Source of the DNA: Dokdonia sp. | GTDB lineage: Bacteria > Bacteroidota > Bacteroidia > Flavobacteriales > Flavobacteriaceae | Reading direction: 5' to 3' | Assembly: GCA_020630915.1 (NCBI GenBank) | Contig: JAHDIF010000008.1 | Span: 108,535 to 172,534, forward strand | DNA: 64,000 nucleotides | In this document: piece after piece, positions 34,371-43,299 of the stretch | Position numbering within the stretch: the first letter of the stretch is position 1 | Layout: every line of letters starts with the position of its first letter | Program-made: the position numbers and the translations under genes | The notes under the pieces: generated by a model | The model's input: the letters and a program-made list of their open reading frames with translations, nothing else | What the model was told of the DNA's origin: nothing | Database searches by the model: none

Positions 34371-35378
34371 TCACCACTTAATAATAGAACTTGCCCACGT
34401 AAAGCCACTTCCAAAGGCAGCAAGAACCACGGTGTCTCCTTCTTTAATTTTTCCATTTTCCCACGCTTCGGTAAGAGCAATAGGGATAGAGGCTGCGGTG
34501 GTATTTCCGTATTTCTGGATGTTGTTATATACTTGGTCATCACTTAAACCAAACTTCTTTTGTACAAATTGAGAGATACGTAAGTTGGCTTGATGTGGTA
34601 TCAACATATCAATATCGTCTGGTGTTAGATTGTTTTTACCGAGCCCTTCCATAATCACCTCAGAAAAGCGTACTACGGCATTTTTAAAAACAAACTGTCC
34701 ATTCATATACGGATAATAAGGAATGTTTTCTTGCGGGTTTTCTTGTATAATTTGTGGCACCCAATGCTCGGTACTTGGTCCTTCGAGACACAATTCTAGT
34801 GCGTGCTCTCCTTGACTATGTAGATGAGAAGATAGTACTCCTTTTGAGGTGTCTTCTTCTCTAGAAAGTACGGCAGCGCCGGCACCATCTCCAAAAATTA
34901 CAGAAACAGAGCGCCCTCTCGTAGAAAAATCTAATCCACCACTGTGATTTTCAGACCCAATTACAAGTACATTTTTATACATACCTGTTTTAATAAACTG
35001 GTCTGCCGTAGCAAGGGCATATACAAAACCACTACACTGGTTACGAACATCTAGTGCGGGAATTGTTTTCATATCCATCAGATGTTGTACTTGCACGCCA
35101 CATCCAGGAAAATAGTAGTCTGGACTCAAGGTGGCAAAAACAATCATATCTATGTCATCTTTGGTAATCCCAGCTCTTTCTATAGCTATTTGGGCCGCTT
35201 TCACACCCATTTTTGCCGTGGTATTTCCGTCGCCCTTTTTGATATGACGACGTTCTTTAATACCTGTTCGTTCTTGTATCCAAGCATCATTTGTATCCAT
35301 CTTTTGAGATAGATCATCATTAGTCACTACATTTTCTGGAACGTATGCGCCTAGACCGGCTATTTTAGAATTGTACAT
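34371..35378 (-). CDS. fabH: Beta-ketoacyl-ACP synthase III
   Basis: 335 residues, thiolase fold. The catalytic triad fits C115 (RNQCSGFVYA), H262 (IPHQANLRI) and N292 (KYGNTTAAS). It normally condenses acetyl-CoA or branched acyl-CoA with malonyl-ACP to start fatty acid synthesis. It lies alone without other fab genes, so a second-copy or special role is possible. It marks the right border of the accessory island. Confidence 0.93.
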   Translation of the reverse strand: MYNSKIAGLGAYVPENVVTNDDLSQKMDTNDAWIQERTGIKERRHIKKGDGNTTAKMGVKAAQIAIERAGITKDDIDMIVFATLSPDYYFPGCGVQVQHLMDMKTIPALDVRNQCSGFVYALATADQFIKTGMYKNVLVIGSENHSGGLDFSTRGRSVSVIFGDGAGAAVLSREEDTSKGVLSSHLHSQGEHALELCLEGPSTEHWVPQIIQENPQENIPYYPYMNGQFVFKNAVVRFSEVIMEGLGKNNLTPDDIDMLIPHQANLRISQFVQKKFGLSDDQVYNNIQKYGNTTAASIPIALTEAWENGKIKEGDTVVLAAFGSGFTWASSIIKW

Positions 35379-35400
35379 ATATGTTTCTTGTTAGGGTTTT

Positions 35401-35485
35401 ACGCTTTACACTTCGCTCTCTCTATGGTCGTGAACCTTGCCTACCGGCAGGTAGGTCTCGCAAGTTCGATTTCGCGAAAGCGTAC
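35401..35485. repeat. Composite repeat, copy B (about 85 bp)
   Basis: Begins ACGCTTTACACTTCGCTCT, ends TTCGCGAAAGCGTAC. Relative to copy A it carries an extra nested palindrome CCTACCGGCAGGTAGG in the middle. It lies in the 297-bp gap between fabH and the ABC1 kinase. Confidence 0.85.
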
Positions 35486-35582
35486 TAAGCAAATATATTG
35501 TTTTCACAATGTTCTAGAAAAGATGCGGTATTACTTTAGTATGCACGCATAATAGTTGGTTATTTCCGGGGGGATAACACAT

Positions 35583-35617
35583 GAAAAAGGAGCACCCGAC
35601 TAAAAATGCTCCTTTTA
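35583..35617 (-). terminator. Terminator-like hairpin after ABC1 kinase
   Basis: Stem AAAAGGAGCA/TGCTCCTTTT on either side of a 13-15 nt loop; read on the minus strand it ends in a T run. A second imperfect hairpin (GTTGCAC/GTGCAAC, 35639-35657) lies between it and the kinase stop. Confidence 0.65.
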
Positions 35618-35675
35618 AAAACAACCTAACCAATAATTGTTGCACAAAGAGTGCAACACAATTATTATCGTTCTC

Positions 35676-37001
35676 CTAAGCCACTTTAGTTTTAGGAATA
35701 TATGTTTGATAATTTTGGACGTCTACCTGTGCACCTAGGTCGTGCATAAGGTTGTAGAGTCCAAAAAATGTTCTGTTTATGTAGAGAAAATGCTTGCTGC
35801 CGCGGTTCCCATTCATTTTACGTATTTCTGTGTCCTTGCTATATTTTTCACTCAGCACGGCAATGCGATCAAAAAAACGACTGTCACTAAAATCAAATTT
35901 TTCTTGGTGAAAAGGTTCTGTAAAGAGACTAAGCATCTCGTGAAATAGCTCTGAAAAGAAGGCAATTTCCTTAGGACCATCTTCTTCTCGCAGTATTTCT
36001 AACTCATAGAGTTTTTGTTTAAAAATCTCTGGGTTATTGATGTTCTCTTTTTCTGCTAGTTCAAAATAGGGAACGTAAAAACTTTGAGGCACTTGTTTGA
36101 TACAGCCAAAATCAATAGCCACTAACTCTTTCTTTTCATTTACTAAGAAGTTGCCCGGATGAGGATCTGCGTGCACACGTTTAAGCACGTGCATTTGATA
36201 CATATAAAAATCCCATAACGCTTGCCCTAGTTTATTGGCCACCTTAGTGTCTGTATTGTGTGCTACAAACTCGCTGAGATGCTCTCCAGTCATCCAGTCC
36301 ATCGTAAGAATACGTTCACTAGATAAGTCTGTGTAGTATTCTGGAAATGTAAGGTTGTCTATATGCTTACAATCTTGGGTCATTGCAATACTTTGCTCGA
36401 GTTCAAGATTATAATTAGTCTCTTCCAGCAATTTGTCTTCTATTTCCTTAAAGTATTTTTCTTTTCCTTTTCCTTGCAAGTTAAACATGCGAGTAGCAAT
36501 AGGTTTTACAAGAGCAAGATCAGAGCTGATACTGTCTGCGACTCCAGGGTATTGGATTTTCACAGCAAGTTTTTTCCCATCTAGTGTGGCCTGGTGAACC
36601 TGACCTATACTAGCAGCATTAACACTTTGAGCCGCAAACGTATCAAACAAATCTTCTGGGTATTTACCCAAATATTTTTTAAAAGTCTTCCTTACTAATG
36701 GAGCCGAAAGTGGGGGAACACTAAACTGAGATAGAGAAAATTTCTCAACATATGCTCGTGGCATAATGTTTTTTTCCATACTGAGCATTTGTGCTACTTT
36801 GAGCGCGCTTCCTTTCAAACTCTTGAGACCGTCGTAAATATCTTCGGCATTACTCTCGTTGAGTTTTTCTTTGGATAACGAAGGATTTACGACTTTCTCG
36901 CCATAATACTTCACGTAGTTTACGCCTACCTTAGCACCAGTTTTCACTAGCTTGGAGGCGCGTTGCAATTTATTAGTAGGTATGTGATCTATTGTTTTCA
37001 T
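35676..37001 (-). CDS. ABC1/AarF/UbiB family atypical kinase
   Basis: 441 residues. The UbiB-type features are the N-terminal KGSALKVAQMLS (KxGQ-like), the A-rich nucleotide loop SVNAASIGQVHQA, the ATP lysine in LAVKIQYPG, and HADPHPGNFLV with AIDFGCIK. Family members support quinone or lipid metabolism. Adjacent to a TetR regulator transcribed in the same direction, which may control it. Confidence 0.9.
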   Translation of the reverse strand: MKTIDHIPTNKLQRASKLVKTGAKVGVNYVKYYGEKVVNPSLSKEKLNESNAEDIYDGLKSLKGSALKVAQMLSMEKNIMPRAYVEKFSLSQFSVPPLSAPLVRKTFKKYLGKYPEDLFDTFAAQSVNAASIGQVHQATLDGKKLAVKIQYPGVADSISSDLALVKPIATRMFNLQGKGKEKYFKEIEDKLLEETNYNLELEQSIAMTQDCKHIDNLTFPEYYTDLSSERILTMDWMTGEHLSEFVAHNTDTKVANKLGQALWDFYMYQMHVLKRVHADPHPGNFLVNEKKELVAIDFGCIKQVPQSFYVPYFELAEKENINNPEIFKQKLYELEILREEDGPKEIAFFSELFHEMLSLFTEPFHQEKFDFSDSRFFDRIAVLSEKYSKDTEIRKMNGNRGSKHFLYINRTFFGLYNLMHDLGAQVDVQNYQTYIPKTKVA

Positions 37002-37008
37002 AGGAGTG

Positions 37009-37072
37009 TTACGCTTTACCGCTTTGCTCTTCCGTTGGTCGTGAAGCTCACTAGTTCGCTTTCGCGAAAGCG
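37009..37072. repeat. Composite repeat, copy C (64 bp)
   Basis: Begins TTACGCTTTACCGCTTTGCT and ends in an exact GCTTTCGCGAAAGCG. Its right part forms the last codons and stop of the TetR gene. Confidence 0.85.
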
Positions 37073-37731
37073 AAGTTCTCTTTCACTAAAAATTTACCAA
37101 AATCAAGAATGCTTTCCAGCGGCGTTGTTTCAAACACATCAAAAATTGCTTTTACTGACTTCTCAATCGCAACGTCTGTTTTTTCGAAAGCCGGTGAGTT
37201 GTCATCCATCCAATATTTAAGTAAGAATAGAAACTGTAACCAAGCACCTTCTGAGAAAATCTGTACGGGGTTTTTAGTTACTTTATATGTTTTCTCGTCA
37301 TTACCAGCCTCAATAAGTTCTGTAGCAAATGCTTTTATTTTATGACGTAACTCTTTGAGCTGATCTAAATTCTTAAGCATCATTTTGTGCTCCTGCAGAA
37401 CAAACAATATATAACTCCTGTTTGCCGTAAGGTTGCCAAACATTGTGTAAAAGAAGGATAACATCTTATCCTTATTAGGATAGTTGTCAAACTCCTTGTC
37501 TTTGTGTAGGGTTGCTACTGTACTGTCATATAAGGCTACCCATATATGCTGGCGTAGTGATTTAAAAGACCCAAAGTAATTGTAAAACTCTTGTTCTTCA
37601 ATCTTATGATCTTTACAAAATTTATAAACCGTCATAGGCTGGCCTCCGTGTTCTAATACGTAGTCCATGTAGGCGGTGATAATGTCTGTTTGCGTTACCT
37701 TTTTTTTAGTCGATTTCTTTGTGGTTGCCAT
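37051..37731 (-). CDS. TetR family transcriptional regulator
   Basis: 226 residues. N-terminal basic lead (KKSTKKKVTQTDII), then a HTH with GGQPMTVYKFCKDHKIEEQEFYNYFGS (in parts), and a helical ligand-binding domain. The last residues NFAFAKAN and the stop codon lie in the composite repeat, so the repeat appears to have replaced or extended the C-terminus. Located 49 bp upstream of the ABC1 kinase on the same strand. Confidence 0.88.
   Translation of the reverse strand: MATTKKSTKKKVTQTDIITAYMDYVLEHGGQPMTVYKFCKDHKIEEQEFYNYFGSFKSLRQHIWVALYDSTVATLHKDKEFDNYPNKDKMLSFFYTMFGNLTANRSYILFVLQEHKMMLKNLDQLKELRHKIKAFATELIEAGNDEKTYKVTKNPVQIFSEGAWLQFLFLLKYWMDDNSPAFEKTDVAIEKSVKAIFDVFETTPLESILDFGKFLVKENFAFAKAN
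37058..37071. repeat. Palindrome GCTTTCGCGAAAGC, copy 11
   Basis: Exact copy at the right end of composite repeat C, encoding AFAKA at the TetR C-terminus. Confidence 0.95.
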
Positions 37732-37859
37732 AATCTTGATTTATAATATAAAGATACAAAGTGTTTATGCATAAGCGACAATAGTTAAACAAAATTTATT
37801 GTTAAAATTGCTTCAATTTTTTTGAAAGGACTTGAAGTGATGTGATGATTTGATAATGG

Positions 37860-37940
37860 CTAGCTTCCAACCTTTAACTTCCAACTCCCTATTTCCAACT
37901 TCTCACACCCAACACCCAACACCCAACTTCCAACCCAAAA
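37860..37940. repeat. Low-complexity heptamer-like repeats upstream of htpG
   Basis: Alternating AACTTCC-type and CACCCAA units, including three near-perfect CACCCAA copies. The 293-bp gap 37732-38024 otherwise holds palindrome copy 12 and AT-rich upstream sequence of htpG. Confidence 0.8.
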
Positions 37941-37979
37941 ATGCCATCTTGTCACTTTATGCGTCTTGGTACTTCTTTT

Positions 37980-37993
37980 GCTTTCGCGAAAGC
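37980..37993. repeat. Palindrome GCTTTCGCGAAAGC, copy 12
   Basis: Exact intergenic copy 31 bp upstream of the htpG start codon. Confidence 0.95.
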
Positions 37994-38024
37994 ATACTTT
38001 TAATAATCAAAAAATTAAATACAT

Positions 38025-39914
38025 ATGTCAACAGGAAAAATTAATGTGTCGGTAGAGAATATCTTCCCGCTTATTAAGAAATTCTTATATAGTGATCACG
38101 AGATATTCCTTAGGGAGTTAGTGTCTAATGCTACAGACGCTACACTAAAGTTAAAACATCTCACAAGTATAGGAGAGTCTAAGTCTGAGTATGGGACTCC
38201 AAAAATTGAGATTAAAGTAGACAAAGAGCATAAGAAACTCCATATTATAGACCAAGGTCTAGGTATGACAGCAGAAGAAGTTGAGAAATATATCAATCAA
38301 GTTGCTTTTTCTGGTGCAGAAGAGTTTCTGAACAAATACGAAGATGGAGCTAAAGAAGCAGGAATCATAGGTCATTTTGGACTTGGGTTTTACTCGGCTT
38401 TTATGGTAGCAGACAAAGTAGAGATACTTACAAAATCGCATACAGGTGCTCCCGCAGCGCACTGGAGTTGTGATGGATCACCTGAGTTTACCTTAGTAGA
38501 GGGTGAGAAGGAAGATCGAGGTACAGAGATCATCCTACATATTGCAGAAGATAGTACTGAGTTTTTAGAAGAAGGACGCATAAGCGAGTTGCTCACCAAG
38601 TATAATAAGTTTATGCCGGTGCCTATCAAGTTCGGTACAAAAACTGAAACGCTCCCTAAGCCTGAAGATGCAAAGGAAGATGATCCAGCTCCTACCCAAG
38701 AAGTAGATAATATTATAAATAATCCTACTCCTGCGTGGACCAAACAACCGGCAGATCTAGAAGATCAGGATTATAAAGATTTTTATAGAGAACTGTATCC
38801 AATGCAGTTTGAAGAGCCTCTGTTTAACATTCACTTAAATGTAGATTATCCTTTTAACCTAACAGGAATTTTGTACTTCCCAAGATTAGGTCAAGATATG
38901 AATGTGCAAAAAGATCGCATACAGTTATATCAAAATCAAGTATTTGTCACAGATAATGTAGAGGGTATTGTGCCAGATTTCTTAACGATGCTTCGTGGGG
39001 TGATAGACTCACCAGATATCCCGCTTAATGTATCTCGTAGTTACTTGCAGGCAGATGGAGCGGTAAAGAAAATATCTGGATACATCACACGTAAGGTGGC
39101 AGATAAGCTCAAGTCACTCTTTACAAATGATCGTGAAGACTTTGAGAAAAAGTGGAATGATATTAAAGTAGTAATAGAGTACGGAATGCTCTCAGAAGAC
39201 AAGTTCTTTGAGAAAGCAGATACCTTTGCTTTATATCCTACGGTAGATGACACCTATTTTACGTGGGAAGAGCTTGAAGCAAAAATAAAAGACACACAGA
39301 CGGATAAAGATGATAAGCTTGTGGTTTTATACGCTAGTGATAAAGATGCACAGCACGCTTATATCCAGAATGCAAAGGATAAGGGGTATGAGGTTCTATT
39401 GCTAGATTCTCCTATTGTGAGTCACTTGATTCAAAAATTAGAAACGAGTAAGGAAAATATCTCTTTTGTACGTGTAGATGGTGATCATATTGATAATCTC
39501 ATCAAAAAAGATGAGGAGCAAATCTCAAAACTATCTGATGATGAGAAGGAAATTGTAAAAACAACGATTACAGAGGCTATAGGAGATACTTCATATACTG
39601 TTCAGATGGAAGCGATGGATAGCAATGCCGCTCCATTTATGATCACGCAGCCTGAGTTTATGCGCCGTATGAAGGAGATGCAGCAATCTGGAGGAGGTGG
39701 CGGAATGTTTGGGATGGGCAATATGCCAGAGATGTATAATCTTGTGGTCAACGCAAATCACGAACTTGTTTCTGAAATTTTAAACACAAAAACAACTAAG
39801 AAAAAAGAGCGCCTCATTAAACAATCATTTGATCTGGCCAAACTCTCTCAAGGACTCCTAAAAGGAGAGGCATTGACCGATTTTGTAAAGCGTTCTTATG
39901 AGATGATTAAGTAG
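38025..39914 (+). CDS. htpG: Molecular chaperone HtpG (Hsp90)
   Basis: 629 residues. GHKL ATPase domain with ELVSNATDATLKLKHL, DQGLGMTAEEVEKY and GHFGLGFYSAFMVAD; the middle domain has LYFPRLGQD and LNVSRSYLQAD; the C-terminal dimerisation region holds a Met/Gly-rich segment (SGGGGGMFGMGNMPEM), which is unusual. Length is near the bacterial norm. The transcript may include the next small membrane gene (18 bp gap). Confidence 0.97.
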   Translation: MSTGKINVSVENIFPLIKKFLYSDHEIFLRELVSNATDATLKLKHLTSIGESKSEYGTPKIEIKVDKEHKKLHIIDQGLGMTAEEVEKYINQVAFSGAEEFLNKYEDGAKEAGIIGHFGLGFYSAFMVADKVEILTKSHTGAPAAHWSCDGSPEFTLVEGEKEDRGTEIILHIAEDSTEFLEEGRISELLTKYNKFMPVPIKFGTKTETLPKPEDAKEDDPAPTQEVDNIINNPTPAWTKQPADLEDQDYKDFYRELYPMQFEEPLFNIHLNVDYPFNLTGILYFPRLGQDMNVQKDRIQLYQNQVFVTDNVEGIVPDFLTMLRGVIDSPDIPLNVSRSYLQADGAVKKISGYITRKVADKLKSLFTNDREDFEKKWNDIKVVIEYGMLSEDKFFEKADTFALYPTVDDTYFTWEELEAKIKDTQTDKDDKLVVLYASDKDAQHAYIQNAKDKGYEVLLLDSPIVSHLIQKLETSKENISFVRVDGDHIDNLIKKDEEQISKLSDDEKEIVKTTITEAIGDTSYTVQMEAMDSNAAPFMITQPEFMRRMKEMQQSGGGGGMFGMGNMPEMYNLVVNANHELVSEILNTKTTKKKERLIKQSFDLAKLSQGLLKGEALTDFVKRSYEMIK

Positions 39915-39932
39915 ATTAAACAGACCCAAGTA

Positions 39933-40154
39933 ATGTCAAATTGGTTAACAAATTTTATGTCTGATGACCCTTTCTCAAAGGGGATTATTCTATTTGGCAT
40001 TGGGACTTTATGGTTAATTTACAAGATTTATAAAAAACAATCATTCAATATGAATTTATATAGTGTTGCGGAGTGGAAGGCCTTTATAAATTCTTGGGCA
40101 GTGATTATTTTACTTTTGATATCGGGCTTATTCTTAATAATAAGAGGCTATTAA
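39933..40154 (+). CDS. Small two-helix membrane protein
   Basis: 73 residues with two hydrophobic segments (about 17-32 and 53-70) and a basic loop. Starts 18 bp after htpG on the same strand and may be co-transcribed with it. I do not recognise the family. Confidence 0.65.
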   Translation: MSNWLTNFMSDDPFSKGIILFGIGTLWLIYKIYKKQSFNMNLYSVAEWKAFINSWAVIILLLISGLFLIIRGY

Positions 40155-40164
40155 TATTTATAAT

Positions 40165-40190
40165 CCACCTTCAGAAATGAGGGTGGTTTT
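40165..40190 (+). terminator. Intrinsic terminator after the htpG unit
   Basis: Stem CCACCTTC/GAGGGTGG (8 pairs with one wobble) with a 6-nt loop and T4. Confidence 0.65.
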
Positions 40191-40276
40191 ATGCTTTCGC
40201 GAACCTGCCTGGCCGATAGGAAGGAGCGTAACATACATTCAACACAAGTACACAATTGACATAAACATACATCCCT

Positions 40277-40666
40277 ATGAAACAGTTTTTACTCATTGCA
40301 ATTTCTTTCATTACCTTAAGTTGTACAAACAATGATACTGCACTTAAAGGTCCAGAACCTCTTCAATACAGAATAGATAAAGCAGTCTTAGTAAGTAGGC
40401 TCAAGAGTATAGACAGTGCAGATGTGAATGTGCAATATGTAAAGAAGACAAAATATTTTATTAAAAAATCGAGTTACAACAATCTTTTGTTGACTTTGCA
40501 TATAGAGCCAGAACAAAAAATAGATGATGTTTTTATAGAAAAGCAGGTTAAGTTCAATAAGCTTACTCTGGAGCGAGAGATACTTAATTACTTTTCTTAT
40601 GACGGTATTATCATAGATTTTTACCAAAAGGGAGAAAAAGTACATACGCACGAAGAAAGTTTTTAA
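40277..40666 (+). CDS. Putative lipoprotein of unknown function
   Basis: 129 residues. Signal peptide with lipobox ITLSC, so lipid anchoring at C16. The remainder is charged with no recognised motif. Stands alone between the htpG unit and the thioredoxin-family gene. Confidence 0.7.
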   Translation: MKQFLLIAISFITLSCTNNDTALKGPEPLQYRIDKAVLVSRLKSIDSADVNVQYVKKTKYFIKKSSYNNLLLTLHIEPEQKIDDVFIEKQVKFNKLTLEREILNYFSYDGIIIDFYQKGEKVHTHEESF

Positions 40667-40738
40667 AGAATAAACGATCGCATACGTAACGTTTTTTAAA
40701 AATTTACAACTAATTAGTAACTAAACTAAGGATTACTT

Positions 40739-41293
40739 ATGGCAATGACTCCCTCAAATATGCTTCCTTTAGGAACTCAAGCTCCAGATTTTAAACTTAC
40801 CGATAGTGTGACTAACCAGTACAGCTCCTATGGAGATGTGCGCGGTGAAAAAGGTACGGTAGTGCTATTTATATGCAACCACTGCCCATTTGTGATTCAC
40901 GTCGTAGATGAGATTGTACGAGTGGCAAATGACTATAGAATTTTAGGTTTTGGTTTTGTTGCTATAAGTAGTAATGATGTTGTAAACTATCCACAGGATG
41001 GTCCCAAGGAAATGTGGCATTTTGCGCGTAAGCATAACTTTACTTTTCCGTATTTGTATGATGAGTCTCAAGAAGTTGCAAAATCGTATGAAGCTGCTTG
41101 TACACCAGATATCTATCTTTTTGACGGGCAAGATAGGCTTGTGTATAGAGGGCAATTAGATGACAGTCGTCCGGGGAATGGAATACCCGTAAACGGTCGT
41201 CACTTGCGAGAAGCACTAGATAATTTGTTTAATAGCCGCCCTCAAGAGAAACATCAAAAACCTAGTATAGGTTGCAATATTAAATGGAAGTAA
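40739..41293 (+). CDS. Thioredoxin-family protein with CNHC motif
   Basis: 184 residues, AhpC/TSA-like thioredoxin fold. The start PLGTQAPDFKLTD, the active site VLFICNHCPFV with C46/C49, and YEAACTPDIYLFD with the cis-Pro are clear. No signal peptide, so cytoplasmic. Likely reductase or peroxiredoxin-like; substrate unknown. Confidence 0.88.
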   Translation: MAMTPSNMLPLGTQAPDFKLTDSVTNQYSSYGDVRGEKGTVVLFICNHCPFVIHVVDEIVRVANDYRILGFGFVAISSNDVVNYPQDGPKEMWHFARKHNFTFPYLYDESQEVAKSYEAACTPDIYLFDGQDRLVYRGQLDDSRPGNGIPVNGRHLREALDNLFNSRPQEKHQKPSIGCNIKWK

Positions 41294-41389
41294 TCCAGCG
41301 ATTATTTTACGTACTAGAGACTAATATTTAACTCATACCTTTTACCCTATTACTATTTCCTTTATTTTTACTGTTAAAGCAGTTTTTAC

Positions 41390-42169
41390 TTGGAAATATT
41401 AGAGCAGTTTAGAATACTCGATATTATAGATATCTTTTTAGTAGCATTGTTACTTTACTATGCCTATAAGCTTGTAAAGGGAACAGTCGCTATTAATATT
41501 TTTATCGGGATTGTAGTGGTCTATCTAATCTGGCAGCTTACGGTCCTTCTTAAAATGGAAATGTTAAGCACCATTCTAGGGCAGTTTATAGGCGTAGGGA
41601 TGTTTGCGCTCATTGTTGTTTTTCAGCAAGAAATCAGGAAGTTTTTATTAATGATAGGAAGTACAAACCTTGCTAAAGGAGGTCGAGGAGTGTTTAAAAA
41701 TCTTCAGTTTCTTAAAAAGGATGGAGTTCTAGATCTGGATATTAATGCGATTATAGCGGCTTGTAAGAATATGGCTAGTACCCATACAGGTGCCCTTATA
41801 GTTATAAGAAGAACGACAAGTCTTGATTTTGTAAAATCTACAGGAGATGCGATGAATATTGAGGTAAACAGACCTATACTGGAGAGTGTTTTTTTTAAAA
41901 ACTCAAACCTTCACGATGGGGCACTCATTATTGAGGAAAATAGAATTACGGCCACGCGAGTTATCTTGCCTGTTACCCAAGAAAAGAATATTCCGTTACG
42001 ATTTGGATTGCGTCATAGGGCTGCGGTAGGAATAACAGAAAAAACAGATGCTCTTGCACTAGTCGTTAGTGAAGAGTCAGGAGAGATAAGTTATATTAAG
42101 AATGGAGAGTTTGTCCTTTATAAAGAATTAAATGAACTCGTAGAATTATTGACGCAGGATTTAAGTTAA
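41390..42169 (+). CDS. cdaA: Diadenylate cyclase CdaA
   Basis: 259 residues. Three N-terminal membrane segments (about 12-75) precede the DAC domain with DGALIIEENRI and GLRHRAAVGI (the DGA and RHR catalytic motifs). It makes c-di-AMP, which controls K+ and osmotic balance. The only plausible start is TTG at 41390. Followed 10 bp later by the DUF3667 gene, likely in one transcript. Confidence 0.94.
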   Translation: MEILEQFRILDIIDIFLVALLLYYAYKLVKGTVAINIFIGIVVVYLIWQLTVLLKMEMLSTILGQFIGVGMFALIVVFQQEIRKFLLMIGSTNLAKGGRGVFKNLQFLKKDGVLDLDINAIIAACKNMASTHTGALIVIRRTTSLDFVKSTGDAMNIEVNRPILESVFFKNSNLHDGALIIEENRITATRVILPVTQEKNIPLRFGLRHRAAVGITEKTDALALVVSEESGEISYIKNGEFVLYKELNELVELLTQDLS

Positions 42170-42179
42170 CACTATCAAA

Positions 42180-43223
42180 ATGTCTGAAGAAGATACTCCA
42201 TCAAAAAAAGAGTTAAGGGCCCAGCGCAAGGAAGCAAAGCGTCTGGAAAAAGAAAAGCGCAATCTCCTTACGGTTTCTGAAAACTGCAAAGGTTGTGGGA
42301 CTTATATGTCCTTAGATCAGCGATTTTGTGCTGGCTGTGGTGCAAAAAGAATGTATAATAGGCTCAATTGGCGATCGCTTACAGAAGATTTTACAGATCG
42401 CTTTTTGAACTTGGAGGCACATTTTCCTAAAACATTTATAGCCCTATTGACAAAGCCAGAAGATGTAATTGTAGGCTATGTAAATGGGGTGCGCAAAAAG
42501 TACATTTCTGCCTTTGGATATTTTGCAATTGCACTGACTCTGGCGGGGATCTACATCTTTATTATAAAGAATTGGTTCTTAGAACAATTTATAAAAATGC
42601 AGGCAGAAGGCGCAAAGCTTTCTACAGGAGATGTGCCAGATGCAATAGCCGAGGCGCAGCTGGAAATGACCAAGAGTTTTACAGAAACGTTGTTTGATTA
42701 TAATTCCCTCAATTATTTTATAACCATACCTATCGTTATTATTATCTCCAGAATAGTTTTTTGGAATTATAAGAAGTTTAACCTTGTTGAACACGCCGTG
42801 ATTCATTTATATAGTTTCTCTCAGTTTGCGATATTATCTATGATTTTGCAAATTGCTACTATCTGGTCAGGATCCTTATATATGGTAGTTTCAATCGTTG
42901 TTATGATTGGAATGTTTGTGTATTCTGGTTACGTTTTGAAACGAGTTTTCGAACTTTCTTGGGCTAATTTCATTCTAAAAACGGGACTTTTTTTCCTTGT
43001 TTTATTGGTGTTGGGTATAATCCTTATTGCCATAGGATCAGCCATATTCGTTTATCTCGCAAAGTCTGGAGCCTTGGATGGTACAGATTTTTTTGAGTTA
43101 ATTAAGCAGCAAGCAGAAATGCAAAAATCACTTAAAGAAGCTGCTTTGCAAGCTAAAGACTCAATAAGAAGAATAGATTCATTAAAAACAGTTAAAGAGA
43201 TAGTGATTGACTCTATAAGGTAG
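42180..43223 (+). CDS. DUF3667 membrane protein with N-terminal zinc ribbon
   Basis: 347 residues. The zinc ribbon has CKGC (about 39-42) and CAGC (about 55-58), then four to five membrane segments and a charged tail rich in Ala/Lys. Family function unknown. It sits between the diadenylate cyclase and the class III cyclase, 10 bp after the former. Confidence 0.86.
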   Translation: MSEEDTPSKKELRAQRKEAKRLEKEKRNLLTVSENCKGCGTYMSLDQRFCAGCGAKRMYNRLNWRSLTEDFTDRFLNLEAHFPKTFIALLTKPEDVIVGYVNGVRKKYISAFGYFAIALTLAGIYIFIIKNWFLEQFIKMQAEGAKLSTGDVPDAIAEAQLEMTKSFTETLFDYNSLNYFITIPIVIIISRIVFWNYKKFNLVEHAVIHLYSFSQFAILSMILQIATIWSGSLYMVVSIVVMIGMFVYSGYVLKRVFELSWANFILKTGLFFLVLLVLGIILIAIGSAIFVYLAKSGALDGTDFFELIKQQAEMQKSLKEAALQAKDSIRRIDSLKTVKEIVIDSIR

Positions 43224-43299
43224 TACCTTTATGATGACGCTTACGCGAAATATCTACAGTACGATGCTCCACTAAAAGAAAGTAAAGCAGCAAAACCCC

